Shown here: in pieces, positions 1 to 9,207 of the stretch
Position numbering within the stretch: the stretch's first letter is position 1
How the letters are laid out: every line of letters begins with the position of its first letter
Virus record (IMG/VR): IMGVR_UViG_3300049043_000133
Span: 28,659 to 92,658 of that record
DNA length: 64,000 nucleotides
Reading direction: 5' to 3' (one strand)
From: a virus
Program-made: the position numbers and the translations under genes
Notes under the pieces: generated by a model
Databases searched by the model: none
Seen by the model: only the letters and a program-made list of their open reading frames with translations
Told to the model about the DNA's origin: nothing

Positions 1-9
1 TGAAATAAA

Positions 10-630
10 ATGATTGATAACTATAGTAAAACTCAAGATGGTATAATCTATCAGGTTGAAAGAAAACCTTTTGATTATACTGGTGCATATAATAATTATT
101 ATAAAGAAATTCAAGATTCAACAAGATACACATCTTATTTGAGATTGGGATATATTGTTGGTAGTATTGGATATACTCCAAAAAGTATTTTGGATGTTGG
201 TTATGGAACAGGAGCGTTTTTGCAGGCTTGTGAAACGGAGGTAAAAGAAAGATATGGACATGATATTTCTGGATGGGAAGTGCCATCTGGATGTACATTT
301 GTAGATAACATTTTAGAAAGTCATTATGATGTTATTACATTTTTTGATTCTTTAGAACATATGCATGACATTGAATTTGTTAAAGATCTGAATTGTAATT
401 ATGTTTGTATATCTGTTCCTGATTGTCATTATTTTGACGATGAATGGTTTGATAGTTGGAAACATAAAAAACCAGATGAACATCTTTGGCATTTTAATAA
501 AAACTCTCTGAAATCTTTTATGAACAGAATGGGATATTCCGTAGTCAACATGTGTAATTTGGAGGATATTACACGAATTAATAATCAAGAATATACAAAT
601 ATTCTTACTGGTGTTTTTAAAAAAGTATGA
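10..630 (+). CDS. class I SAM-dependent methyltransferase
   Basis: A protein of about 206 residues with a Rossmann-type methyltransferase core. The SAM-binding motif I DVGYGTGAF is near residue 62, an acidic motif with FDSLEHM near residue 110, and a late HLWHFNKNSL segment is typical of the Methyltransf_23 group. It opens a run of overlapping glycan genes, and its stop overlaps the next start by four bases (ATGA). The role, methylation of a sugar or a sugar precursor, is inferred from the neighbours and the substrate is unknown. The window may begin inside this operon. Confidence 0.8.
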   Translation: MIDNYSKTQDGIIYQVERKPFDYTGAYNNYYKEIQDSTRYTSYLRLGYIVGSIGYTPKSILDVGYGTGAFLQACETEVKERYGHDISGWEVPSGCTFVDNILESHYDVITFFDSLEHMHDIEFVKDLNCNYVCISVPDCHYFDDEWFDSWKHKKPDEHLWHFNKNSLKSFMNRMGYSVVNMCNLEDITRINNQEYTNILTGVFKKV

Positions 631-1478
631 ATAAGAAAATTGCAGTGACAACATGGGTCACGGATGATTACTGTGACTTTATTGGTGTAGAAGAACTTAA
701 AAATTCTTTTAAATATTTTCATCCAGATGTTGACTTCTTCGTATTTGATACAAAGATGACTGAAGAAGCAAAACAAAAAGACCCTTGGTTAAATCCAGTA
801 TGGATGATGCCACCTAGTTGTCTTCCTTTTGTTGATGAATATGATATGGTTGTGCATATTGATGGGGATTGTGTTGTCACTGGACCTCTTACTGAATTGT
901 TCGAAAGCACCGAAGATCTAATAGGAGTTAGAAATAATAATTCTTTTAACAAAGCAAGTTCTCATAAAGGTATTACAATCGCACATCTTCCTCCCTATGG
1001 TCAAGGGCATCTTATCCCAGTTCAAAATTTTATTAATGCTGGACTAATAGCATCAAATAATAAAGAGTTTTGGTATGAATGGCATGAATTAAATCACCAA
1101 GCATATAAAATTAAGACAGAAGTAAATCCATATTTCCATGGTCTCGGTGATGAACAAGATACTCTAAACCAAATATTTCATAGTGGTAAGTATTCGTCAA
1201 AAATTATTGATGCAATCGGAACTGGATTATCTTATGGATTATGTAATACTTGGGGAGATCAAACTCATTGGGATAGTTGGGATCATCTTTATGTTGAAAA
1301 TGGTGAATTGTATCTTGACGATCCTGTAGATAATGCTAAAATGAAAGTAAAGGTTTTGCACCAAGCAGGTGGGTCTTTGGCAGGAGAGTTAAATAGAAAG
1401 CATGGAACATTTAGAAATTGGTTAAAGTCTACCCTAAAGGGAGATGTTCTTAATTACGTAAATAAGGTATCAAAATGA
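627..1478 (+). CDS. putative glycosyltransferase (GT-A fold)
   Basis: A 283-residue protein with a nucleotide-diphospho-sugar transferase layout. Near residue 75 is VHIDGDCVVTG, a DxD-like metal and sugar-nucleotide binding motif. A later segment with YFHGLGDEQDTLNQ resembles the acceptor-site region of glycogenin-like and GT8-like enzymes. It probably moves a sugar from an activated donor onto a surface glycan. It is translationally coupled to the methyltransferases on both sides. The family assignment rests on motifs only, and the exact GT family is uncertain. Confidence 0.65.
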   Translation: MNKKIAVTTWVTDDYCDFIGVEELKNSFKYFHPDVDFFVFDTKMTEEAKQKDPWLNPVWMMPPSCLPFVDEYDMVVHIDGDCVVTGPLTELFESTEDLIGVRNNNSFNKASSHKGITIAHLPPYGQGHLIPVQNFINAGLIASNNKEFWYEWHELNHQAYKIKTEVNPYFHGLGDEQDTLNQIFHSGKYSSKIIDAIGTGLSYGLCNTWGDQTHWDSWDHLYVENGELYLDDPVDNAKMKVKVLHQAGGSLAGELNRKHGTFRNWLKSTLKGDVLNYVNKVSK

Positions 1479-2179
1479 CAGTTTTAAATTTTAAAGATAT
1501 TCGTGGAAACGAAATAAATCTATCTTTATCTGAAAATTATAAGAGCCACGCATTTGCCCAACATTCTTGTGTTGGTGCAATTGTTCAGCAGTTTGATCAA
1601 GACTTTTATTATTTTCTTAAGGAGCAAGATGATCTGAATGTAATTGATCTTGGCGCAAATATTGGATTGTTTTCTCTATATGCATCTCCGATTGCAGAAA
1701 AAATTTATGCGGTGGAACCAACTCCTTCGCATTTTTCTCTTCTTAAAGAATTGGTTGAGTTGACAGGAAAGACTAATATTGATCCGCTAAATCTTGCTAT
1801 TGGATTAGAAGATGGTGAAGCAGAGTTTTTCGTTCATGACGGAAATTCTACAATGAATTCTTTTGTTAAACACACCACCAATCCCCACAGTGAAACTAGT
1901 GTTCTAGTTCAAACCAAAACACTTAATAGTTTGATTAATTCTTTGGGTCTTGATAGGGTTGGGTTTGTAAAAATGGATATTGAGGGATTTGAAAATCAAG
2001 TAATTTTTGAACCTTCTTTTGAAGAAGCAGTAAGCAAGATTGATGCAATGTACGTTGAAGTGCATGATTTTGAAGAAGCAGGTAAAATGCAATTAAACTT
2101 TAATCGAATAAAGGAACAATTTATTTCTTGGGGAAAAACTGTAGAAAAATTACAGTTTGATGGTATGTTTGTATATTGA
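1475..2179 (+). CDS. FkbM-family methyltransferase
   Basis: A 234-residue SAM methyltransferase of the FkbM type. Motif I VIDLGANIGLFSLY is near residue 56, followed by YAVEPTPSHFSLLK and then VGFVKMDIEGFE near residue 160, a hallmark of the family (KxDxEGxE). FkbM enzymes O-methylate sugars and small metabolites and are common in capsule and O-antigen clusters. The start overlaps the upstream stop by four bases. This is the second methyltransferase in the cluster, so more than one sugar or position is probably methylated. Confidence 0.85.
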   Translation: MTVLNFKDIRGNEINLSLSENYKSHAFAQHSCVGAIVQQFDQDFYYFLKEQDDLNVIDLGANIGLFSLYASPIAEKIYAVEPTPSHFSLLKELVELTGKTNIDPLNLAIGLEDGEAEFFVHDGNSTMNSFVKHTTNPHSETSVLVQTKTLNSLINSLGLDRVGFVKMDIEGFENQVIFEPSFEEAVSKIDAMYVEVHDFEEAGKMQLNFNRIKEQFISWGKTVEKLQFDGMFVY

Positions 2180-2183
2180 TTAA

Positions 2184-2801
2184 ATGAAAAAACTTTATCG
2201 TAGACTTCTTGATATTTGTTATAAAAACAAATTACATCACCTTGGAAGTTATTTTTCATCACTTCAAGTTCTTGATAACATTTATAAAAATATGAATAAA
2301 GATGATATCTTTATTCTTTCTAATGGTCATGCTGTAGTGGCACTATATGTAATATTGGAAAAATATTATGGATTAGATGCTCAAGAACTTCTTGATAAGT
2401 ATGGAGAGCATCCAAAAAGAAATGAACTAGATAAGATTTTTTGTTCTACAGGAAGTCTTGGAATGGGAATTACTGTAGCAGTGGGTAGGGCATTGGCAAA
2501 TCCTAAGAGAAATGTTTATTGTATGATCTCTGATGGTGAATGTGCTGAAGGATCCGTATGGGAAGCACTTAGATTTTCGAATGATTATGGAATAAAAAAT
2601 TTGCAGATTTATGTAAATGCTAATGGGTGGGCAGCATATGATCCTGTAAATCTAATTCTTTTGGAAGATCGAATTAGAGCATTCAATCCTTCAGTTAAAT
2701 TTTGTAGAACATCAGTAGAGCACTTTGGACTAAAGGGTTTGGATGCACACTACACTAACTTTACAGAAGAGCAATATCAGGAGGCAATTGAGTTATTATG
2801 A
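2184..2801 (+). CDS. transketolase N-terminal (TPP-binding) subunit
   Basis: A 205-residue protein matching the N-terminal thiamine-diphosphate binding domain of transketolase. It has HHLGSYFSSLQVL near the start, an SNGHAV motif, GSLGMGITVAVGRAL and the TPP-binding segment ISDGECAEGSVWEAL. It would form one half of a two-subunit transketolase with the next gene (four-base overlap). Split transketolases in glycan clusters are associated with making unusual branched or modified sugars from ketose donors. That role is inference here, since no dedicated sugar pathway can be read directly. Confidence 0.85.
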   Translation: MKKLYRRLLDICYKNKLHHLGSYFSSLQVLDNIYKNMNKDDIFILSNGHAVVALYVILEKYYGLDAQELLDKYGEHPKRNELDKIFCSTGSLGMGITVAVGRALANPKRNVYCMISDGECAEGSVWEALRFSNDYGIKNLQIYVNANGWAAYDPVNLILLEDRIRAFNPSVKFCRTSVEHFGLKGLDAHYTNFTEEQYQEAIELL

Positions 2802-3268
2802 GACGTAGATTTCAAGAACTTCTTACTGAAGAAATGAAAACAAATGAAGACATTGTTCTTCTTGTTGGTGATGTTGGTTATAAAGTATTTGATCATTTGC
2901 GAGAGGAATTTCCAAGACGTGTAATTAATCCTGGAGCTGCTGAGCAACTAATGATTGGTATGGGTGTTGGTCTTGCTTTGGACGGAAAAATCCCTGTTTG
3001 TTATTCCATCACCCCGTTTGTTTTGTATCGCCCATTTGAGTTTATCAGAAACTATTTGCATCACGAGCAAATTCCTGTTAAACTGGTAGGAAGTGGTCGT
3101 GATGATGACTATGGACCTTGTGGGTTTTCTCACTATGCGTGTGAAGATACAAAGGTATTGGGGGCACTCCCAAATATTGAAGTATTCCGTCCTCAATCAG
3201 CAGATGAAGTTGATATTAAAAAATTCCTATATTCAGGTAAACCATCATACATTAATTTAAAACGATGA
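2798..3268 (+). CDS. transketolase C-terminal (pyrimidine-binding) subunit
   Basis: A 156-residue protein matching the pyrimidine-binding domain of transketolase. It begins with an EEM...DIVLLVGDVGY segment, contains NPGAAEQLMIGMGVGLA with the conserved catalytic-type glutamate, then a YGPCGFSHYACED segment. The usual third domain is missing, as in many split transketolase or decarboxylase beta subunits, which are normally longer. Together with the upstream gene it should form the active site at the subunit interface. Both junctions are four-base stop/start overlaps, so the two are made together. Confidence 0.8.
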   Translation: MRRRFQELLTEEMKTNEDIVLLVGDVGYKVFDHLREEFPRRVINPGAAEQLMIGMGVGLALDGKIPVCYSITPFVLYRPFEFIRNYLHHEQIPVKLVGSGRDDDYGPCGFSHYACEDTKVLGALPNIEVFRPQSADEVDIKKFLYSGKPSYINLKR

Positions 3269-4087
3269 AAATTTTATTCACTGGTAGTCGTGGTAATCTT
3301 GGTAAAGAACTTATTCCTCTTCTTGAGGAAGATCACTTAGTTCATTACTGTGATATTGATTATGCTAATTTTGATTGTGTAAATTCTTTCTTTCGCAATA
3401 GAGAGATTGATTTTATAATTCACGCGGCTATTCGTGGTGGTCGTAGAGTTCGTGCTGATATTGCAGATGATTTCTATAACAATATGATGATGTTTGAGTG
3501 CTTAGCATCTCAAAATGTTCCGATGATTAATTTGTGTAGTGGTGCTGCATATGGTCGTAAAGATGATATTATGTCTGCATCAGAAAAAGATTTTGGAAAA
3601 AGAATTCCTGATGACTATTATGGATTTTCAAAGTATTTGATTACTCATAGGTCTCGCCAGTTAAATCACGTATATAACTTGAGATTTTTTAATATCTTTG
3701 GAAAACATTCTCCGAAAGATATGTTTACTACTGCTAATATTCTTAATTACATTCATAAGAGAGAAATTGTTATCTTTAAAGATAAGTTTATGGACTTTTT
3801 TGGTGTTCTTGATGCTAAAAAAGTAATAGACCTTTATCTTGACGGCAAGAAAAATCTTCCCGCAAGAAGTCAATCTTGTTTATCCAGAAACTACTAAACT
3901 TTCTGAAGTTGCGGAAATGATTAATGATCTTTCCGATTATAAAGTTCCTATTGATGTTCTTGAATCTGGATTTGATAAAGCATACTGCGGAAATAGTCAA
4001 TATCTTAATAGTCTTGGAATTGAGTTTGGTGGACTAAAAAAATCACTTGAATATTGTTATAATAGTTTTGTAGATAATGTCAAATAA
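3265..4087 (+). CDS. NAD(P)-dependent sugar epimerase/dehydratase (frameshifted)
   Basis: A short-chain dehydrogenase of the extended type. The N-terminal nucleotide-binding motif is FTGSRGNLGKEL. Later come HAAIRGG, an NLCSGAAYG region and the catalytic YYGFSKYL (YxxxK), all expected for nucleotide-sugar epimerases. The frame breaks near 3859-3861, where CCC should be CC. After removing one C the protein continues as PQEVNLVYPETTKLSEV to the stop at 4087, giving about 273 residues. I read the break as a sequence error rather than a pseudogene. The product is probably a modified nucleotide sugar for this cluster. Confidence 0.8.
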
Positions 4088-4805
4088 AGTTTGCTTAATA
4101 TATCAACCTTTGGGATTGGGCGATATATTTTGGGTTCAACAAATTATCGATACTATTATCTCTGATGGATATGTCGTCTATTATCCAGTAGGAAGCGTTT
4201 ATTATGATATTGTTTCCTCTTATATTTCTAAGAAAAATTTAATTTGGGTAAAAGAAACTGATGAATTCCCATTGAAACAATATTATGGGCAAGTCAATTT
4301 TCACCAAACTGAAAATGAATTATATGTTCCTTTAAGTTATGCAGATAGGTATGTTCCCAATGCATCTGTAATGATTTCAAAGTATTATTTTCTTTCCATT
4401 CCCATTGGGGATTATCGTAAGCATTTTTCAATTAAAAGAAATAATAAGAGAGAAAAAGAATTAATTCAAAAATATGAATTGGATGGAGATTATATCTTAG
4501 TAAATTCTTCTTTTGGTACTGAGCATCAGAAAAGAGATCTTGAAATTAAATCTGATTCAAAAATTCATTATATGGACATTCAGCAAGATCGTGAGAATGG
4601 ATTTCATATCTTTGATTGGATTATGGCTCTTGAAAATGCAAAAGAAATTCATACCGTTGAAACTTCCTTATGTTATTTGATAGATAAGTATTGTGAAAGT
4701 AATGAATTACATATGTACGAAAAAAGGACTTCTTCGCAACCTAATACATATTATAACAATGTAAATTTGGTTTACCGCAATTCAAATTGGATTTATGAAA
4801 ATTGA
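4077..4805 (+). CDS. putative GT-B glycosyltransferase-like protein
   Basis: A 242-residue protein. The N-terminus CLIYQPLGLGDIFWVQQ resembles the first strand and helix of heptosyltransferase-like (GT9) enzymes. A central YILVNSSFGTEHQKRD segment fits the start of a second Rossmann domain, and the IMALENAKEIHTVETSL segment resembles the donor-site region. It overlaps the upstream frame by 11 bases. The assignment is tentative because the catalytic residues cannot be placed with confidence. Confidence 0.45.
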   Translation: MSNKVCLIYQPLGLGDIFWVQQIIDTIISDGYVVYYPVGSVYYDIVSSYISKKNLIWVKETDEFPLKQYYGQVNFHQTENELYVPLSYADRYVPNASVMISKYYFLSIPIGDYRKHFSIKRNNKREKELIQKYELDGDYILVNSSFGTEHQKRDLEIKSDSKIHYMDIQQDRENGFHIFDWIMALENAKEIHTVETSLCYLIDKYCESNELHMYEKRTSSQPNTYYNNVNLVYRNSNWIYEN

Positions 4806-5166
4806 AGTATCTGTTGGTGAGATAGTTGATAAGTTTACTATTTTAGAAATAAAAGAAGAGCACTGCCTTGATCCATCTAAAATAATAAACATACAAAAAG
4901 AATTAAACTACTTAAAAGATGTAGTTGATGAGTTAAAAATTCCTGAGAAATTGGTAGATAATCTTCGAGAAGTAAATAGAAAACTGTGGAAGATTGAAGA
5001 TGATATTAGACTTTGTGAGAGCAAATGGAAATTTGATGATGATTTTATTCAACTTGCAAGATCAGTTTATTATACAAATGATAAAAGATTTGAAATAAAA
5101 AATAAAATTAACTCTCTAGTTGAGAGTAATTTTAGAGAAGAAAAAATACTTCCAAAGTATACTTGA
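4795..5166 (+). CDS. DUF6165-like small protein
   Basis: A 123-residue, charged, mostly helical protein beginning KIEVSVGEIVDKFTILEIK, a signature I associate with small proteins of the DUF6165 type found in glycan and LPS clusters of bacteria and phages. No enzymatic motif is visible. It overlaps the upstream gene by 11 bases and ends just before the nucleotidyltransferase start. A scaffold or accessory role in glycan synthesis is a guess from context. Confidence 0.55.
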   Translation: MKIEVSVGEIVDKFTILEIKEEHCLDPSKIINIQKELNYLKDVVDELKIPEKLVDNLREVNRKLWKIEDDIRLCESKWKFDDDFIQLARSVYYTNDKRFEIKNKINSLVESNFREEKILPKYT

Positions 5167-5167
5167 T

Positions 5168-6723
5168 ATGAAAGTAGTTATCCCAATGTCAGGAATGAGC
5201 AGTAGATTTTCTTCTGCTGGGTATAAAATTCCAAAATACTTAATTGAAGTTGATGGTAGACCTGTTATTGAACATATTGTAAATTTGTATCCTAAAGATA
5301 CGAAGTTTGCTTTTATCCTTAACGAAGAGCATCATAAAAATACAAATATTGTTGAGGTATTACAGTCAATTACAAAGACACCTTTGATCGTTGTTATTCC
5401 CCAGCATAAAAAAGGACCAGTGTATAGTGTTTCTGAAGAAAACTGGTTGATTGATGATGAGGAACAAGTCATTGTCAATTATTGTGATTTTTCAATGTAT
5501 TGGGATTATAATCATTTTGAACAATTTGTAAATGAAACGGATTGTGATGGATGCGTGGTTTGTTATACTGGATTTCATCCACATATGTTGGGAAGTGATA
5601 ACTATGCTTTCTGTAAAGTTGATGAAGATAATAAAATTTTAGATATTAGAGAGAAGCAACCATTTACAGATAACAAGATGTCTGAGTTTGCTTCTACTGG
5701 AACATATTATTTTAAGAAAGGAAAGTACATTAAAAAGTATTTCAAGCAATTGATGGATGAAGATTTAAACATCAATGGTGAGTATTATGTAAGCCTTGTA
5801 TATAATCTTTTGATTAGAGATGATCTAGACAATCTTGTTTATGAAGTTCCGCATATGCTTCAATGGGGAACTCCATTTGATCTTGATATCTACAATAGTT
5901 GGTCTGACTATTATCGTAAGGCACTGGAAGGGCAGAAGCAAGTTAAATTGGAAAACTGCACTCTTGCACTTCCAATGGCAGGCGCCGGTAGTCGTTTTTC
6001 AAAAGAAGGATATGACTGCACCCAAACCATTTCATTCAGGTTAATGGTAAGAATATGGTAGAGCAAGCAGTTCGTTGCTTACCAGAAACTGACGAAGTAA
6101 TTTATGCCTGTTTAAAAGGACACCAATCTCCTGGTCAAAATACTGTATGGATTGATGATGTTCTTGAAGGGCAGGCTTGCACTACAGAAAGAATTGTAAA
6201 TGTAATTGATCCCGATAATTCTATTCTTGTATCTGCTTGTGATAATGGTGTGTTTTATGATGCAGATAAGTTTTTAGATTTGGTGAATGATGAAGAAAAT
6301 GATATAATTGTATGGACTTATAGGAATAATCATACAAGTCACTTACAACCAAATGCATATTCTTGGGTAAACTGTGATAGTGATGGCAATGTAAGTCGTG
6401 TTGATGTTAAAAACTTTACGGGAACAGATCCCGTAAAAGAATTTGCAATTGTTGGAACAATGTTCTTCCGATCGAGAGAAGTGTTTTTTGCATCATTAAA
6501 ATCACTATATGATAATGATGTTAGAACCAATGGAGAATTTTATGTTGATAGTATGCTTAATGAAGCAATATCTCTTAAATATAAAGTAAAGAATTTTGAA
6601 ATCGACAATTATATTTGTTGGGGAACCCCTAACGATTTAAAAACATATCAATATTGGCAAAGATTTTTTGATAAAGTTGATTGGCATCCTTATGAATATA
6701 CAAAAGACTATTTTACCAATTGA
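5168..6723 (+). CDS. tandem two-domain sugar nucleotidyltransferase (frameshifted)
   Basis: Two NTP-transferase domains in one gene. Domain 1 starts with VVIPMSGMSSRFSSAGY, domain 2 near 5961 with LALPMAGAGSRFSKEGY; both are the GxGxRF nucleotide loop of sugar-1-phosphate nucleotidyltransferases. The frame breaks in 6013-6045. Removing a T in gactgca and a T in ccattt restores YDAPKPFIQVNGKNMVEQAV, so two single-base insertions explain it. I chose the ATG at 5168 because the motif starts there; the in-frame codon at 5120 lies inside the previous gene. The product should make NDP-sugars for the cluster. Tandem fusion of two such domains is unusual. Confidence 0.8.
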
Positions 6724-7795
6724 GTACTGGAACTCTGGAAGAACAAGACTATTAAAGGAAAAAGACGAGAATGGTAGAGATATAGAAGTTGCTTATTTCT
6801 TTACTTGCCAGTTTACGGGACTTTCAAAACATTATCCCCAACCATTAATATTCTCTTATCAGACGCAAAGATTAACTCTTCCTACTAAAGAGATGTTTAT
6901 GTCTTTGGGTAGAGGAACAGTCTATGAAGAGACGATGGAATATGAAGTAGAACTTCCTTTTCATTTTAAAAACTTCTGTTCCATTCCAGTATTTTACTTC
7001 GTGTATAATATGGCAAACTATTATCACTTCATCTATGATACCTTGCCATACTTGTATTCATACTTTAATGAAAAGGAAATACACCCAGACCTTAAACTTC
7101 TTGTAAGTCCCCCAGAGGGAAAGGAAGATCTTTATCCATTTGTATGGGAGTGTTTAGAACTTCTTGGTATTCGTAAAAAGGACGTTGTATTTTTAAACCC
7201 AGAAACTCTTTATAATACTGTTGTAGTTGGGTCTTCCTTGACCCACAATGGTCTTTCAAATACACCTCCACATTCTGGTGTATTTGATATTATCAATCGT
7301 ATGAAGGGTGAATATCAAGGACCAGAAAAGATTTATATCTCTCGTCGCACCTGGTTACATAATAACTTTGATAATATTGGAACAAATTATACTGAACGTC
7401 GTCGTTGTGTAAATGAAGATGAAGTAGCAGAACTTTTTAAGTCATATGGATATGAAGAAGTCTTCTGTGAAAATATGACGATGAAAGAGAAGATTGGTCT
7501 CTTTAACTCTGCCAAATATGTTGCTGGACCTATCGGTGGTGGGATGTGTAATGTAATCTTCTCTCCACCAGAGACAAAGGTTATTTCTATCAATAGTCCT
7601 TTGTTCTTTGATATCAATACACGTTTTGAATATTCAATGATGCATACACAACTACATCATTTTAATGACACTGAATTTGTGGAAAAGGTTGATGAAAGTG
7701 TAGAAAGTGAAGGTTCTCTTTCTATTTCTGGTGGTCTAAACTCCCCTTGGAAGGTTGATCTAAATACCCTAGAAACTTTTATTAAAGATGTCTGA
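6692..7795 (+). CDS. GT61-family glycosyltransferase
   Basis: About 367 residues, matching the DUF563/GT61 type. The middle has FYFVYNMANYYHFIYDTLPYL (W/YxHFxxDxLP-like motif), then KIYISRRTW, and near the C-terminus AKYVAGPIGGGMCNVIFSPP, the donor-binding end of the family. The ATG at 6692 is preferred over 6668; both lie inside the previous gene. GT61 enzymes transfer pentoses or hexoses to glycans. Here it would add a residue to the phage-encoded glycan. The next gene overlaps by eight bases. Confidence 0.8.
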   Translation: MNIQKTILPIEYWNSGRTRLLKEKDENGRDIEVAYFFTCQFTGLSKHYPQPLIFSYQTQRLTLPTKEMFMSLGRGTVYEETMEYEVELPFHFKNFCSIPVFYFVYNMANYYHFIYDTLPYLYSYFNEKEIHPDLKLLVSPPEGKEDLYPFVWECLELLGIRKKDVVFLNPETLYNTVVVGSSLTHNGLSNTPPHSGVFDIINRMKGEYQGPEKIYISRRTWLHNNFDNIGTNYTERRRCVNEDEVAELFKSYGYEEVFCENMTMKEKIGLFNSAKYVAGPIGGGMCNVIFSPPETKVISINSPLFFDINTRFEYSMMHTQLHHFNDTEFVEKVDESVESEGSLSISGGLNSPWKVDLNTLETFIKDV

Positions 7796-8453
7796 AATAC
7801 TAGAACTGGCAAGAGAAATTAGTGACTACACCATCTGTGGTGAAGGAAACGTTTCTATGCGTAAAAGTGAAAATACTTTTGTAATTAAGGCAAGCGGAAC
7901 AAGTCTTCATACATTGTCCGATGAAGATATGACTTTATGCAATGTTCGTGGAGTTCAAATAGAACTTTTACAAAAAAAACCAAGCATTGAAACTTCTTTT
8001 CATGCTTGGATTATGAGAACCTTTCCAGATATAAATTTTATTGCTCACACTCATCCGCCAAATACTACAAAGATTTTATGTTCTAATCAATTATATCAAT
8101 TTGCTAACCGCAGATGGTTCCCTGATCAAATAGTTAGAAATGGTACAAAATCTTGTGTAGTACCTTATGCTCCACCAGGAGAAGCAATTTTAAAATTAGT
8201 TGAAGAATATGTTTCGCGGTTTGTAAATCGTGAAGGATATTTTCCTAAATTGATACTTCTTCAAAATCATGGTATAATCACAGCATCTGCATCTAAAAAA
8301 GATTGTGCAGCTTCTACCTTAATGTGTGAAAAGTCTGCCGATATCTTTATTGGAGCAAGACTTTTAGGAGGAGTTAAATTCTTAACAAAACAAGAAGTTG
8401 CTGATGTTGATACTTGCCCAAATGAAAATTACAGGAGAAATATGTATCAATGA
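7788..8453 (+). CDS. class II aldolase/adducin family protein
   Basis: A 221-residue protein with the class II aldolase signature: GEGNVSMR near residue 19, an IKASGTSL phosphate-binding segment, FIAHTHPPNT with the zinc-ligand histidines near residue 86, and a third histidine in LLQNHGIITA near residue 163. Family members (fuculose-phosphate aldolase, ribulose-phosphate epimerase, methylthioribulose dehydratase) act on phosphorylated sugars. The exact reaction cannot be told, but together with the split transketolase it points to assembly of an unusual sugar. Confidence 0.85.
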   Translation: MSEILELAREISDYTICGEGNVSMRKSENTFVIKASGTSLHTLSDEDMTLCNVRGVQIELLQKKPSIETSFHAWIMRTFPDINFIAHTHPPNTTKILCSNQLYQFANRRWFPDQIVRNGTKSCVVPYAPPGEAILKLVEEYVSRFVNREGYFPKLILLQNHGIITASASKKDCAASTLMCEKSADIFIGARLLGGVKFLTKQEVADVDTCPNENYRRNMYQ

Positions 8454-8761
8454 AAGTCATTTATGTTGATATTGATGAAACTATTTGTCATCGTGAAACT
8501 TCTGTTGACTTTGGGACAACACATGATTATACCAAAGCAAAACCAATAAAGGAAAACATAGAAAAAATCAATAAACTTTATGATGAGGGGCATACAATAG
8601 TTTATTGGACTGCTCGTGGTTCTAGAAAACAAATTGATTGGACTGAACTTACTGCAAAACAACTTGCAGAGTGGGGGGCAAAATATCATGAGTTGAGAGC
8701 AGACAAACCATTTTATGACTTGTTTATTGAAGATAAAGCATTGAGGATTGAAGAACTGTGA
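8450..8761 (+). CDS. small HAD-like phosphatase domain protein
   Basis: A 103-residue protein with the HAD motif I (VDIDETIC, residues 5-12) and a motif II-like VYWTARGSRKQ near residue 47. The acidic motif near the end, DLFIEDKA, can serve as motif IV. The length suits a minimal HAD of the capsule-biosynthesis phosphatase type. It may dephosphorylate a sugar phosphate made by the neighbouring enzymes. The gene overlaps both neighbours by four bases. Confidence 0.7.
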   Translation: MKVIYVDIDETICHRETSVDFGTTHDYTKAKPIKENIEKINKLYDEGHTIVYWTARGSRKQIDWTELTAKQLAEWGAKYHELRADKPFYDLFIEDKALRIEEL

Positions 8762-9198
8762 TTATTATTTCGCATCGTGGTAATATAAAAGGGCCAGTTC
8801 CAGATAAAGAAAATCGCCCAAGTTATATTGATTGTGCAATTGGAAATGGATATCATGTAGAAATCGATGTTCGTTCTATTGATGGTGAATTGTGGTTAGG
8901 TCATGATGAACCACAATATAAAGTTGATCATAACTGGTTAGATAAGCGTAGACAATATCTTTGGTTGCATTGTAAAAATCTTGAAGCAGCAAAAGAATGT
9001 TGGGCATATCATTCTTTTTGTCACACATCTGATCCATTTACTTATACTTCAACTGGTCAAATATGGTTGCATGATTTGTCTATGAGAATTGGTAGTAATT
9101 CAATTATTCCTTTAATTGATAAGGACGAAGTTGAAGCATTTGTGTCAGTTGGTGAAAACCCTTTTGGCATCTGCACAGATTATCCACATTTATTTTAA
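8758..9198 (+). CDS. glycerophosphodiester phosphodiesterase-like protein
   Basis: A 146-residue protein with a GTG start overlapping the upstream stop. IISHRGN at the start and VEIDVRSIDGELWLGHDE near residue 38 match the HRG and ExDv...HD catalytic motifs of the GDPD TIM barrel. It is much shorter than a usual GDPD (about 240 residues), so the barrel is probably incomplete or minimal. This reduced form occurs in surface-glycan clusters. It could hydrolyse a phosphodiester in a glycan precursor, which is inference. Confidence 0.7.
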   Translation: MIIISHRGNIKGPVPDKENRPSYIDCAIGNGYHVEIDVRSIDGELWLGHDEPQYKVDHNWLDKRRQYLWLHCKNLEAAKECWAYHSFCHTSDPFTYTSTGQIWLHDLSMRIGSNSIIPLIDKDEVEAFVSVGENPFGICTDYPHLF

Positions 9199-9207
9199 AG
9201 TATTGAT

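Noticed and set aside
3265-6723. Epimerase and nucleotidyltransferase as true pseudogenes or as programmed frameshifting
   Set aside because: No slippery site or stimulating structure was seen and the breaks are random single bases, like those in psbA; sequence error is simpler.
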